From assembly GCF_000003815.2 (NCBI RefSeq), contig NC_049997.1, forward strand, positions 5,360,848-5,424,847: a stretch of DNA of 64,000 nucleotides, given 5' to 3'. This document shows positions 15,101 through 30,400 of the stretch, one piece after another (the first letter of the stretch is position 1; every line of letters starts with the position of its first letter). The notes below the pieces were generated by a model that was not told the DNA's origin, did not search any database, and saw only the letters and a list, made by a program, of their open reading frames with translations. Source of the DNA: Branchiostoma floridae. Its lineage: Eukaryota > Chordata > Leptocardii > Amphioxiformes > Branchiostomatidae. The position numbers and the translations under genes were made by a program.

Positions 15101-18100
15101 GCCATTTTTAGTCAATGTTAGATAGTTTACGATGGATTACAAGAACAGATAGATTTCATATAAAGAAAGAGACAGGCAGACAGATAGACGGACAGAAAGA
15201 CGGACAGAAATACAAACAGCTTTTACAAGTATGGTATCAGTGTGTTCTATCCATTCACCTGGCTGTATGTATGAAGATTGCGCAATATACTGTTAGGCTA
15301 GCCCCTGAGGCGAGGCCAAAAATGATGTACCTTTTCTGAGGAATGACGTGATGAGACTGTGCTTCACTATTCGTGTTCTATCCATTCGCCTGGCTGTATG
15401 TATGAAGATCACACACTACACTATTAGGCTAGCCCCTGAGGTGTTGCCAAAAAGGATGTACCTTTTCCGAGGAATGACGTAATGAGGCTGGTGAACTCGT
15501 TCCGGATGACGTCCAGTTCGCTCTGGAAGACGGGCGCAAGAAAGGGCAGGCTGATCTGTTTGACAAGTTTGTCTCCCTCCTTGATGTCCTTGGGTTTGTC
15601 GTGCATCTTGAGGTACAGTCGGACGTTCAGCGTGCCTCCTCCTTGTTGCACGTCCAGAGCCATCTTCTTCTCCTTACCTGACGTCAACTCGTCCAGGTTG
15701 ACGTTAGCTGTACCCATGATGTCATCCTGCCCAACCGTGTCTCGATCCCTATGGAGGAAACCAAAAGATTTAAGGTGGTATACCCTGTATCTCCTGCATT
15801 TGGGGCACCGGTGCGGCACTCGGGGTTCGAAAGACACTCAACGAAGTTCAGAGACAAAAAATAATTTTCTTACGTTTTGTGTGTCTTCTAAGTCATACTT
15901 TTACGTATTACGCAATATCTAAATTATTCTTTAAAAATCGGCGAAAATGACACAGCAGTGCCGCAGTGAACGAACCCCGCAGTGCCGCACTGTTGCCCCA
16001 AGTGCAGAGAGATACCACACTTATCCTAAATCCTAAAATCTCTTTGACGTTGACAATGTTATTTGGCGGGTCGACCACTCTCTCTTCGGGGCCAGGGGCT
16101 GCAATGCAAGGTGCTTGAAACTGGCGGGGACAAATCGCAAGGGTGAGTAATGGCAGCCTGTATACAGCGCCTAGTACGGCAATACGGCAGTTGGGCCAAA
16201 GGGCTGTAGGGTTTGAACAACACACTGGGAAGGACCCCTATTCCTTTCGATACATACAGCGAGCTCTTTGACGTGCTCGAGGCATGGTTCTCCTCAAGGA
16301 GAGGACTTCCATTTAACGTCCTATCCGAGAGACGACCCTAACCGAAGCTATGTACTAATTTCTATATTTTAACCTGAGTGAAGTGAGGAAAGTCGTGTTA
16401 AGTGCCTTTCCTAAGGGTTGGTGAATAACAAAGTTCTTTATACACAACCAAGAAGAATAACGGCCAACGTTACGGTGGGGGTCTAGCAACCTCCCTCAGG
16501 GCAATAGAGACTGCCTCACTTTGCATTGCAGCTACGTGCACGTGTCGCTGCTATCAGTGCGGTCCCAAACGAAAAGAAAAGTCACAGACATAGATTTTGT
16601 TAACGACAATAATAAGACACGATTGTTCAAATCAGCATTGCAGAAAAATATACTACTTTTTTTATATAAACTGTGCCCGAAAATATTTTTATAGGATACT
16701 GAAGTTTTCTTTTACACAGCCAGTCTAAAGCCTATCAGACATATTCCCCAACAAGAGCTTCTAAATAAGAACTTCAAACCCAGTACTGGTGACCCTAGTG
16801 ATGGAACGGGAAGGGGGAATACCAACTTAGCCATGTTTGGGATTGTGTTCTCGCCTCAAAAGCGCCACCTACACCTTCTACATATAGCGGCAAGAAGCAG
16901 TACTCCAGTAGAAGCTGTCTGACAGGCATCGAAACGTAAAGCCCCCTGCACACGAGAGCAAGAATGAGCCGGAATGCCGTCAGAATGAAAATTCTTTTCT
17001 ATTCGTGGCAATTCCTGGCAATTCGTAGTGTGTTCCAGAAATTCTCTCTACATTCCAGCTATTTGTGCCCGTTATTTTGGCTGGCCCGAACGTTTTTGAT
17101 ATGTTAAAACTGTCGAGGTGCATTTGAAGTGGAGAAATATCGAATGGCATTCAAAGTGGACTCTAAGTGTATTCTAACTGCAGTATGACTGCATTCTGCG
17201 GCATTCCAAAATTATTCGAAACATTCTTATCTCATTCGATGGAGAACTGAAACGACAAGCCACTTCAAATCCTGCCAGAATGTGGCAAAAAGAATATCTG
17301 GAATGCAGTGAGAATTTCTAGAATACAGTACGAATTCCCAGAAATAGAAAAGAATTTTCATTCTGATGGCATTTTGGCTCTTTCCTTCTTGTGTGAAGGG
17401 GATATAAGGTCCATTTGGAATTCCTGCCCGAGTGGCCCCGAATGTGGCACGAATTTTGCAAATACTTCATTCCGGCTAGCGTTGGTTCTGCTTGATTCCT
17501 GCTGATTCGGTTTCAGTGTAAAGGCCCTATAAGCAGATGGGACAATACTGGCTGTGCAGAAAAATACTCCAATTTCCTACGCAAATTGTGGTATAAAATT
17601 AAAAAGGAAATCTTACATTATTGTGAAGATGACGTTTCTGCTGCGGGAGGTCACGGAGAGCTCAAATCGCTCGTCCCAGTTGGGATTCTGGGTAGCACGG
17701 CAGACCCTTGTCGTCACCGGTTTCCCATCGTTCACAGCGAGGACGATATACGGGTCAGCGTCGCCTGTGTTCAATCAATGGTTGTCGGAGATCATCAGTT
17801 AGATGCATACATCCATTCAATTATGTCCTCTTCAATCTATCTCTCTGTCTCTCTCTCTCCCTCTCTCTTTCTCTTTCTCTCTCTATCTCTCTCACTCACT
17901 CTATCTCTCTCTTTCTCTCTCTTTCACTCTCTCTACCTTTATAGTCATGTTGCCAAAATCACGTTAGATCGTTTCTATTGTGAACATCTTCTGATAGATT
18001 TAAGGTTTTGTTACTTCTATATTTTCGGTGTCAGTTCGTTATGCTCCTGTGTATTTGTACGACGTAGTAGATATATGCAGGAGGTGGGGAGTGGAAAGAA

Positions 18101-21100
18101 AGTAACACCGCAAAGGTTACACTTTCTGCAGGATGTAGAGTTTAGAAGTGGTCAAACTAGTGGTATATCACACATGGCAGGCGTTCCAGGTCATGAGGTC
18201 AATGGATGAGGCTACTAATTTACGGGTAGGTATTGTTTTTGGTTTCTATGATGTTTTTTTCCTACGCCTAGCCTGTCACGTTCAACAGGGAGTTAAAGAA
18301 GGTGATTATTGGGATGTTGATTAAAGATTTGTATAATTAATAGACTACAATTAGTAAAGATATTTAATGAATGCGTGAGATCATCGGCTTCAAAACTCTT
18401 GTTTCTATATTACTACAGTCCAATTAGAAACGATTACAAAAAAGAGTGGTAATGGCTTTGAGAATGTTGTCCCTGTTACCCAGCCCAAATAATAAAACTC
18501 AAATATTTGAATGCATGTTTTTAAAACTGAAGAAAGAAATAAATAATTGTCGGCAGCAGCGCACTAGGTCAGAGGAACACATTCTGGCGCTTTGAGTGGT
18601 GCGGTCGTAAGGTACCAGCGAGAAAGTGCTGGTTTTATATGCCATTAAAATATTTTTACATGTTGTATAAATATCATTTTACAGGGAATTTTTAACATAA
18701 TTCGCGGTTTATCTGACCAACATAGAATTTATTATATGAATATATTCTACGTTAGTTCATGCTCATGTAAAGTACGCATTTTTACAATATATTCAATGGT
18801 AAGGGAACATCACCGAGATCAGTATGTATGATACTTACACCAGCCATCAGTCTTTGCCAGATCAGCGGCACTCCCAACAACGACCTCTAGCGTCCCGACC
18901 TCGGAGTGGAAGAGCTGCTGGAGTCCGTTGATGCACGCCATGTAGGCTCCCTTCTGGTTGTCTTGGATACGGGACACGGCTAGCGACGTGCTGACGTCAA
19001 AGGTGCACTCGAACTTGACTTCAGTCTCCTTCTCACCAACTAAAACGACGAATATCGTTGAAGAGATTCATGAGTCATGTATGCACATGTCCCTACTCTA
19101 TATCTGTCCACCTAGGATAATATATATATAATGCTATGCAAAAGAGAAGTAGTGTTCTAACAATGTGAAATACACTATGCCGCCATATTTTCTGTTTACA
19201 GATTTTCATTGCGAATTACTGTACTTTTGTACTAATTATCCAAATTAAGGGTTTATTTGCATAATTGATATTTGTCAAATAGTGTAACCGCCATAAATTA
19301 CAAATTTTACTTATAGTAAAGTCCTATCATGACAAACATTGGGATTACAGAATATATTCAATAATTTTGCAAATGAGGTTTTAATTCGCTTTTTATTTGG
19401 TACATCTCAGTTTAAGCTGCCTACATACCAAATATCCATTGGGTTTTTTTCGTTATCACTTCTTAGAACATTTTACAAAATCGCCCCAACAGTATGAATG
19501 CAAGGCGCTAAGCGTCCTAAACTCATTTCACTTCTTCTTGACATCTATGCTACCTACCAAACATATAAGCCATTACACATCCAGGACGAGAGGTACAAAA
19601 ACCGGAACTTCTGCTGCAGTACTAAGGTCCATATGCCAAGGGGCCCAAAATAAACCATGATCTTAGAGTCCATATTCACTGTTATGATGACAAATATCCG
19701 GAAATACACACACAAACGTGCGAAGAACGATACCTTCGTTCATCTTGGAGGTAATCCTTTCACCTGTACTTACATTCTGTCATAGTGATGGTTGTGTACA
19801 CGTTGTCCATGGTAACCGGAGGTGGAGGTTCCATGGTCAGGAGGCTGTAGATCTGTTAGTGAACGAGAAAATTTGGTCTTCAGTGATGAAAAAAACAAAC
19901 GTTCCACATATTCATATAATGGTTGAACTATTGTTACGATAGAAAATAACAAAAACAGAGAGGTCAGTAAACAACAATTATTGTTACCGAAGTGTTACTG
20001 TAGCAGAACAAGAATCACCAATGAAAAGTATAGCTACCCTTTTCACAACAAAAAATTCTATTAGGTGTCGCCACTGAGGCGTCGCCAAAAAATTGAATGC
20101 AACGGTTAAACAATTTTGACTATCTCCAAAGGGCGTTATGGACGCTGTTATGTCGTGATTCAGCTTTTGGCGAAAGGTGTCATTGCGGAAAGAATGCGTT
20201 CCCAAATGTGCCAGACTTAATATTGCCCTCGTCTCGAGTAATGATACTCTGATAAAGGCAGGGAAACGTTGGTAGCTGACAGACTCGTAATTGTAAGATT
20301 GGAATTTTACTAAATTTCTAACAAAACTAATGACGCAATTGGCGAAATCTAATAGCGAAGTTTGAAAATATATTTGAGGATTACAAGTCATTTTTGACAT
20401 CAATACGATGGACTCACTTCAACGTGATTTTTGTCGTCTCTCCATTCAAGCCTCTCTCTGATTTTGCTCTTTGTTTTGGAGGTTACAAAACTCCGGATGC
20501 AGCCTTGTACGTCATTTCCGGGCGCCTCGATCTCCATGCTGTCGTAGATCTTCCAGTACTCCATACAGTCCTGTAGGATAGACAAATTACAGTCAAACCT
20601 GCCCAAACGACCACCTCTTCTTAGCGACCACCTGGCCATTACGACCGCTTTTTCTCGGTCCCGAAAATTTCCCCCATTGACGTAAGCATTAAGCGACCTC
20701 TTCACAACAACCATTTGGCCAACGCGACCGCGACCGTCAAAAGTTGGGACCGCACAGGACCAAATCCCTGCCCATAACCACGACATTTTCAACCTTGCGG
20801 TGTCATCGACTTTCGACGATAACTAGCGCTATTTTGTGCCGAAATCGGTCAGTTTGTGTTGGATTTTGACTGCCATCACATGTACATCACTTTAACGTGG
20901 TAGAAGAAGGGGAAACGTGCTACTGAAGTTTGGCGATCCCATCGTCATTTTGAAAAATGCCTTGCGATCGCCTAGCCTCCGGGGATCCGTTGTAGTCTTC
21001 GGAACGGGGCTTTTTTTTTGGGGGGGGGGGGGGCGTTGGTTCCCGATTTCCAATGTTGGCTATGCTCTCTTGTGCCACAGCAAATTCCCTTCCCCGGCAA

Positions 21101-24100
21101 ACTCCCCTTCAAGGCACAAGAGAACATAGCAAACGTTCCAAATCGCGAACCAACCCCCCCCCCCCGCAAAAAAACAGCCCCGTTCCGAAGACTGCAACTG
21201 AGGCTAGCGATTGCCTACCTACATGAAAACGAGGCTACTTTGTACTTGGACGTGGTCTGCTTGTACTTGGACGAAGTAATTCTACGTGTCCCAGTACCAT
21301 TACTGCTGTTTTGAACTGCGAGAAAAGTTTCTCTCAAACGAAGATAGGTTGTCAATAACCAACATCTAACTTATGTAGAAAATACTGGTGTGAACTATCT
21401 AGTTGAATTTGAGCAGCCAAAATACAACCTTTGTGATCATGGTAACTCATCAGAAGAGTGTTCGAAATAGATAACTTAACAGTATTAAACACATATCTGG
21501 ACTTTCCAAAGAAAATGTGGTATCTGGTATTATCATAATTGTGACACCGTTTACTTTTGTTTCTTAAGGTGGTACAGACCTTCACACGCTGCTTATAAAT
21601 GTTGTACAAAGCATACATGCATAGCCATAGGTGCCTAAGCTTTCGCCCGAATTTAATGAAATTTGTATGAATTTTATTAAAACGCATGAATCACTATGCG
21701 AAAAAAATGCGAATCTTATGTGACAAGCACGAATGACTGTCCTTTTATTCAAATAGACCTACCGCTACGCAGGGAATACGTATGTTTCTGAGTATATTTA
21801 CCCACGACATTTTTACTTTAAAGTGTTGAGAAGAGGCGTATTTTGTAGCCTGTGAGATACCCGTTTGCTTCATTTCGGTGCGTCACACCACAGTTTCCCG
21901 TCACCGTAGCTCGACGCCGAATATCCCGTTTATCTTTGTCATGTGACGCAGACAGCCGTTGGCCGGTGTGCCATCGTATCCCATAAGATTCGTGCGTTCC
22001 ACACATTGATTTGTACGTCTTCGCGTAGTGATTCGTGCATTTTCGCATAGTGATTCGTGCGTTTTTTTAGTGATTCGTGCGTTTTTAATAAAATTCGTCC
22101 GTTTTTTACAGTGATTCGTACGTTTCCGCAGTGATTCGTGCGTTTTTGATAAAATTCGTCCGTTTTTCACAGTGATTCGTGCGTTTTTAATAAAATTCGT
22201 CCGTTTTTATAGTGATTCGTACGTTTCCGCAGTGATTCGTGCGTTTTTGATAAAATTCGTCCGTTTTTCACAGTGATTCGTGCGTTTTTAATAAAATTCG
22301 TCCGTTTTTATAGTGATTCGTACGTTTCAGCATAGTGATTTGTGCGTTTTTAGTAAAATTGGTCCGTTTTTTAAGGTGATCCGTGCGTTTGACTAACCCG
22401 TCCAAAAGGCCGGAAGACCTTCCACACGTCCTCCACGGGTCCCCTGACGATGCCGCGGGCGGCTGTGGCGTACGCTCCCTTCGTGAAATCTGGGGGTCTC
22501 GTACTTTTTTCCTTCTTCCCGGGTTTCTGCTCGCTAAAAGTGTCCTAAATAGGTAAAAATATATATACATTAATTCCGCGCTTCCGTTTTCTTCATTTTA
22601 AACCATTTCACAAATCATTACGCTAGCCTAAGAATTTTGTTTAGGAAATTATATTTTCAAAATTTAGAAAAATAGGAAGCACGAAATTGATTTATCTATT
22701 GATGTCAGATGGCTATAGAATTTTGCATGCAAGAGATGAAGGGCAGAATATTTGGTGTAATGTATACTAAGGTTGTAGGTGCAATTTCAAGACTAGGAGG
22801 CCGAAACTTTCACACTTAAAAATAACTACCATACCATGTCCAGAGCACGACATGTCAAAGCCAGACGTTCCACTGCAGTACCATAACAAGTTGATAGGAG
22901 GCTCTAATGATCTAATCATTTCTGGGCCTCGTCATCATCTACCCACCTACCAAGTATCAAGACACTCCACCCAGACCTTCTCGAGTTGTCGAGCTCACAC
23001 GAGAGCAAGAATCAGCCAGAATGCCGTCAGAATGAAAATTCTTTCTATTCCTGTCAATTCCTGGTATTTCGTAGTGTGTTCCATAAATTGTAACTGCATT
23101 CCAGCTATTTGTACCCCTTCTTTTGGCTGGCCCGACAGTTTTTGACATGTCAGAAACTGTCGAGGTGCATTCGAAGTGGAGAAATACCGAATGGCATTCA
23201 AAGTGGATTCTAAGTGTATTCTAACTATTCTAACTGCAGTATGACCGCATTCCAACATTATTCGAAACATTCTTATCTCATTCGATGGAGAACCGAAACA
23301 GAAAGCCACTTCGAATCCTGCCAGAATGTGGCCAAAAGAATATCTGGAATGCAGTGAGACTTTCTAAAATACACTACGAATTCCCAGGAATAGAAAATAA
23401 TTTTCATTCTGACGACATTTTGGCTCATTCCTTCTCGTGTGAAGGGGAGATAAGGTCCATTTGGAATTCCCACCCGAATGGCCCCGAATGTGGCACGAAT
23501 TTTGCAAATACTTCATTCCGGCTGGTTAAGATTGATTCCTACTAATTCGGTTTCAGTGTGAAGGCCCTATCACATGTACACACGAACGCTGCTGAAAACA
23601 TAATCTTCTTCGCGAAGGTAAAAATAAATGTATAAAGCGTAGATTAAACAGTAGACAGGAAATCTTACCTTAAGCCACCCAATCCTGCTACCGATAGCTG
23701 GGACAAACCACTTCTTAAACTCTTCCACAGGGGCGTCCTTAGCCGGCAGGAAGGAGCAGTCGTACACCACCTTGACCTTGTTCGGGTTCACGGCGAAGAA
23801 CTGCAGCTGTGAGAAAAGTTCACGTTCACGGAGACGAATTCTTGTGACATGTCGACAGCATCAAATGCGTATCATATTGTTTATTTTATTCAGGTGACAC
23901 TTGAAAGTTGTTGTGTTATGCAGTGATCTTGTAGTGATACTACAGTAACTATAACTGAAGCTGCTGTGTTGTGGTGCGTGTGTAGTAGTGCGTGTGTTGT
24001 AGTCATATAACTGCCAAACAAGTGGCACTTTTGGACTAAAACATACAGGAATAAAACATTGCGATACCATGTTTTTTGTTTTGAACTTTGTTACAATGTG

Positions 24101-27100
24101 CAATTTCCGTGGCCTTTTCCATATATGTGAACTGTACGAGTAAACTTAAATATGCCATGGATATGACTATATGCAGCTAGTAAGATATCTTATATTTGTG
24201 TCTTGGTCTTTGTATCATTACTTCAAGTGCTCTGCCAGAGAGAGATAATACTATGTATCATAATAGATACAAAACGTTTATAGTGTTATGATACAGCCAC
24301 CTCTCGTCTGTGATATGACCGATATAAAGGCGCTAAGATCTGTTTATGATTCAGTCCTTGTTAGATTACTTAGAATAATTTAGGTCCCCCGCTAATTATA
24401 ATGGAACAGTCCACGCATGCGGACTGAGCCCTCTGGGGCGCGGGGAGTCAGTTTGGTTGGAGAGACTCAGTGTGAATACATCGTGGTCCTGTTACACGTG
24501 TGTGTGTGTAACTGGTTACGATTATGGTCTCATTTTTTTCTTCCCATAGACTTCTATGTTATAATACGTGCTATACATGGAAGCGTCCATAATGAAGCTA
24601 CTTGAAATATATTGATATTATTCAATCTTTGTTGAGCACATTTAGAATTTATCATGTAAAAAATTCCCAACAACCTCTATATATAGTCTTTTTTAAGACA
24701 ATTACAAAATGCAGTTAGCCAAGCATCGCAGCAGGCACTTTTTAGCTGCCACCAGTCAACCGCACCACTCAGAACCCAGGACTGTGTACCTCCGACCTAG
24801 CGCGCGGCTGCCAAACTTTACCTGCTAATTTCATCAGATACAAACAAACTTTCACCAAGCTAACTTTTGACATCAGTTCCGATAGCTAAAAGGGAAATTC
24901 TCACCGCCGAAAAGACGCGTCCATGCAGCCGTTTATTTTTTTGGCTCGGATCTCTTTTAGGTGCCCACTCGGAGTAATACATCAATGAGACCTTATTCCC
25001 TGACAGAAGAGGGATTGAGGTCAGTGAACATTCCTTACGGTAGCAGAACACAGTTTTCTGCCTATGGGTTTTCTATAGTTAAGGACCACAAGGTGACTGA
25101 CATCGACGCTGATAAAATCATAGCAGGGTGCAGTTTTCAAGCACGACAAACTAATATGTTGAAGTCAAGGGTATAACCTACTAAAAAAAATAATAACCTA
25201 CTAAAATAATTGAAAAACAGAAAAGTTGTCGTTTTGAATTTTTAAAGACCTCTTTTAAAAAATTGGGGTCATGCGGAACTGCAGCCGACTCACAGGGGCA
25301 GGCAGCTGTAAAGGTCACGCGCATTTATATACCAAATAGACAAACATCAAAACCTTACACATACCACCTGAAAGTCGATTCCTTATACTACCATATAGCA
25401 AAGCTCATCCCCCGCTGTCTTTCACGTTACGGTGTTTACAGGCGCTTCCAGATTTCGGCCGCACTACTTTTTTACCCCTACGTAATAGACCACGGGGGTC
25501 GCGGATAAATACTGTGGGCTGCGACCTTACCCTTCCCCTGTAGTACTTGCAGTGTAGGAAGTCCGGACTGTTGTCTCCTTCATACACGAACAGGTAGTCG
25601 CTGGAGTCCCTCCAGGCCAGACGAACCTCCAGGGAACGGTCCTTTGTGAAGTAGATCGTGCGACGGAGACCATTAACAATGGTGCCTAAAACGAACAGAA
25701 CGAATACTTGAATCCAACCATGTGTCTAGTTATACATATATGCATGATATTCTTATATTCTGTATCTTCTTCCGTGAATAGTTTCATCAGGTTGGTACAT
25801 CACTGAATAAAGAGACTCTTAAATTGTAAATATTTTGCATAAATCTGTCTGTACATATGTAAATACTCAACGTTTTGTGACCGCATCTGAACTGTGAACA
25901 GCGACACCTGTCCTGCAGTACAATGTGAACCAGTCAGAATTGCCCTGAAGAAGGTGACAGATGGTCACCGAAACGTCGGTGTGGAATAAACCAATAGTTG
26001 TGTAAAAAGAGTCTCTTTATTCTGTATCTTCTATATAACATTGGATCGTAAAGGTCGCCTGAGACCAGGGTCTATTTTTTCTTCTGGACAGTGGTTTTGT
26101 CCATTTTAGACTAAGTCTTGTAGAAGCCATTTTCTTGGAAAATTTAAGAGAAATTTCATATTGATGATCCAGTAAAGGGTGCAGACATTCAGATTTTTTG
26201 TCCATTTTGAGGCCTGTGTAGACCCTTAATTTGCAGTGGTCTGACCCTAAATAGAAACAAAGATGGCGGTATTATTTGAAATACAAAAAAAAATCATGTC
26301 CTGCTTCTGCTACCATAACTGTTATATGCCCTGGAACTCACCCGTAGCCTCGCGTATCCATGTGACGTCATTCCAGTTTCCCACAATGCCCCATATTTTC
26401 TCGCGAGAACAGCCAACATCCAGTTCAAACCGGTGCTTTCCCCCGACCTTCTCACGTACAACGAAGTTCAGGATGTCCCGGATGCGAGCTCCCAAAAGAT
26501 GAACCTGTTAAAGCACAAACACATAGACTATTGCGAAGTAGATAGAATAGAAACTTCTACTAGAAAGATTTGAGTATATCTGACTTTTAGAAGAGCACAC
26601 GCACACGTGCACGCTAGGTCGCAGCTCCTATACTATAGAATTATACAATGGAGACTGCCTAGCCTCGTTTTGGTGCAATGGCCCTGGATGACCCCGGGAA
26701 ATCTAAAATTGTCGCCACATCTGGAAATACACTTATAGTCCGTTTTAGTGCTTGCGTGGCTTTAGCCCGGTCTGAACTTTCCGGCTACCCGACTGCATTC
26801 CAGCGTTCTAGTTCGTCTTGCAGACAGGCCGTGGATCGCTTGAGGGCGTTTTTTTTCTTTTTCCGCAAATGAACAATATTTACCATAGAAGACATCGAAA
26901 ATTTGAAGGTGCGTGTTTAAGTCGTTCAAAAATGTCACTGATTGAAGAATATTCTAATAACTGTTATCATGCGTGGTTGATGAACCTCTTCAACAAACAG
27001 CAGTTTGAAGTAGAATGTAGTTTGTACAACAAAGAGAGGAGTGAAAATTTTAGACTCGTATGTTTCCTTATTTCATTTACCTGAATAACACAGATAAGTT

Positions 27101-27420
27101 CATATTCCTAATGAATTTAGACAAACCTTTTATAGTAAAACATATCTGTTTCTACATTTTCACCATCACAAATAAGTGAGAAGAAGTCAAAATCATTAAA
27201 AGAAGTGAGGTTATGTGATTAAGCACTACACTTCAGAAGGAAATCAAACCAGCAAGTTCCGCTGCGGTACCATCGCAGGCCGCTATAGGGAGCCCAAATC
27301 TAATTGTCTCAAGGACCTACCCAAGTACCTAATGTCAAGACAATCCATCTAGGTATTCTGTAGTTAAACTGGTCAACTACATACACACACACACGCGCGC
27401 GCGCGCGCGCGCACATACTC

Positions 27421-27451
<31 letters not shown>

Positions 27452-30400
27452 AACACACACAAACACACAAACACACACAAACACACGCACGCACACACAC
27501 ACACAAACACACACAAACACAAACACACACAAACACACACAAACACAAACAAACACACACAAACACGCACACACACACACACACACATACACACACACAA
27601 ACACACACACAAACAAACAAACACATACACACACACACACACAAATGCTGCGGAAAACATAACCTTCTAGCGAAGGTAATGAGTAATACTGACCATGTGG
27701 TAAGCAATGTCGCGACGACGCTCCTTCCGGTCTTTGATGGCGGACACAAAGCGGACTGATATGGTTACCTTGGCTGTGGTGCTTCCTTCAACCTGCATGG
27801 TACAAAGTAAAAAAGATTTATCGATAAGGCAAGAATGTCATACATGTCTAATTTATTTTAGAGGCACATGCCATTCACAATTCATCCTTTTAAGATTAGT
27901 TATACTATCAAATGGTGATCGACAAGTTGACTGTCTCACCCAGAAATAAGGTTACAACTCAAGTTTCGGGGCATAATTATATAGCATGGAGTCTTTCATC
28001 ATATCCTCCACATTTCAAATCATTGCCAATATTTTCCTGTGACGCCTTTCTTGAAAGTCAATCAGGTAGGTGGGGAGAAAAACAAGGTTAAACTGGGATC
28101 AGAGCTGTGTGGGTCGTGTTTCGTCGTGTTTTATCGTTGCGTTTCACATACTAGCTTTTCGATTAATTTGTACTCTGCATAGCATGCCCACGCACATAAG
28201 AACTAGCGGGGCCGAAGTGTCCTCCGAGCCTGGGCCGAAATGTCCTCGGCCTGGGGCCGAAGTGTCCTGGACTTGGGGCCGAAGTGTCCATGTGCCGAAC
28301 TGTCCTGATACCGTGTTTCTTATACCTTAGAATCTTCAAATGTTATATGTATTTTTTTCGCCCTCGTGCATTAGCTATGGAGTCTGCAGTGGATGTCATT
28401 CATAAACTTTACTTGCTGTGGCCATGGCCATTTTGCTAGCAAAACTTATAATGATGTATTTAAAGGTTAATGACCCGCTCCGAGGTGAATATGGTGTGAT
28501 AACGCCTGGTCCTTTGCTATAACTACCGAATGAAACCACCGAGTGAGCGAAGCATCGACAACATATTTCCGCAGCTGTCCATTCAGATTCTGAACAATCA
28601 GAAGGAGCGATACACACCGTTCTGGCTGGAATCTTTGTGTTACGACGTTATAACCAAAATAGAATGAGGCCTTCTGATTGGTCCGTGGCGCCTGGCTATA
28701 TGATAACGAGTTATATCATGCCTTTATTGTCATCTCGTATCTGTTATACAGCTGGTTTGGTTCCGTCTCCTGGACCCTCCAGGTGCGAGTGGAATCGTCC
28801 TTCTTCACCAGCTTCATCTCCCGCTGCCCCTCCGCAAGATCCGTCGGGTCGTAGTAGAAGGAGACCACCGTGCCCACCTCCCCATAACCTGAAAATAAAG
28901 AAACTTTGCAATGGAACACATTCGCTACCAAACATTTTATATACCTTGGATGCACTCGAAGCGGACAGAACGTTAACGTCGGGCGTCGGGCGTGGCGTAA
29001 CTGGTAGAGCTTTCGGCTCGGAATCTATGGGTCCTGAGTTCGATTCCCACCGTGCCCCCGACGTTGTGCCCTTGGGAAAGGCACTTTACACGACTTTCCT
29101 TCTGTCTGTACCGTGTATGTGGCATTGTTAATATAAGTTACAAAAACTTGAGTGCAGTGCCACATCGTCCTCGTCTGTCCAAAAGCAAATAGAAAAAAAA
29201 AAAAAAAAAAAACATTAACGGAATATTAACGGGACAGTGTTCACCTGCTTCAGTTTATTATTCAAATTATAGTTCTTTCTTTAATGGGTTTGTACAATGC
29301 AAGGCCATTTGACCTTTACCTCTGATGACTCGCAGGTTCTCGTGCCCTTCCATGTGAAGCTGCAGTTCCACGAAGTCCCGAAAGGCGGACCAGTAGACCT
29401 CAGCAGACACAGGCATATCCTCAGTGTGAGTTAGGATCACTTCAGCGCCATCTTGCATGAACTCTGAAGAATACAAAGGAATTAATTATACTTAAATGTA
29501 AGTTCATCTGTGACGGTAGTCAACATTATGTTGCAATTTTGAACTTGATATCCGTACTCAAAATAAAGCGCTTACCAACAAACTTTCGATCAGTTCTCTG
29601 ATCCTTTTCAAGTTGAAATGACTGAAAGTCTAAGTCACGCATCAGGACTGGAAGTGTGACGTCAGCAAAGGGTCAAAGGTGCTTAGGCTTTGGGTCATTT
29701 CAACTTGAGAAGCATCAGAGGACTGATCGAAAGCTTGTTGGTAAGCGCTTTATTTTGAGTACGGATATACGGATATATAAAGTTTAAAAAATGTAACATA
29801 ATGGAGGAATTATATAAATCGAAGACAAGAAATTTCTGTTGATCAAAATACAATTTTTCTTTAGCACGAAAAGATTTATCTGCATTATACAAATGGTATA
29901 CTGCCGCCGAAGGAGTCCAAAACACCAGAAGCGAGGGTTATATTCCAATAGATATTACATTTAGATGCTAAAAGATGCATCCACTTGTCCCGCGTACATA
30001 AAAAAGCATTCAGTATCTCTAAATACTGAATAAAACGTGTATGACATAGCCTGACAAACGTCATAGGATACAAAAACAATTTATCTTGTGAACAATTGAC
30101 CTTCTTGGTGTGCTTATCGTCCCGATTTTTTTCATGATGAAGGAAGTATTAAGGGTGTACTGGTACAAAACCGGGTACAAAACCGGGTTTTCTTATTGGA
30201 CCAGTTCAGAAAAACCGGACCTGAAAAAAAATCGGTAGACCGGATGTTGGACCAATTGGAAAATGAACAGATTATATGAAGAGCCATTCACACATTTTGG
30301 GGCTTACTGGTCGGGGAAAATAGCAAGAGCGAAGTAGAGCCTATAGTCATTTCTACCAAGTTTTACAGTCAATCGCACAAAGACAGTGCCTTGTAGGATT

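Noticed and set aside
22020-22380. Possible CRISPR-like array
   Set aside because: Units are directly adjacent diverged tandem copies without unique spacers, in a eukaryotic intron.
21901-22570. KNGRILxKTHES-type repeated protein
   Set aside because: Translation of the tandem repeat at 21983-22390, not a repeat protein.
27309-27749. Long cysteine/valine-rich open frames
   Set aside because: They are translations of the CA microsatellite and appear in several frames with no other support.
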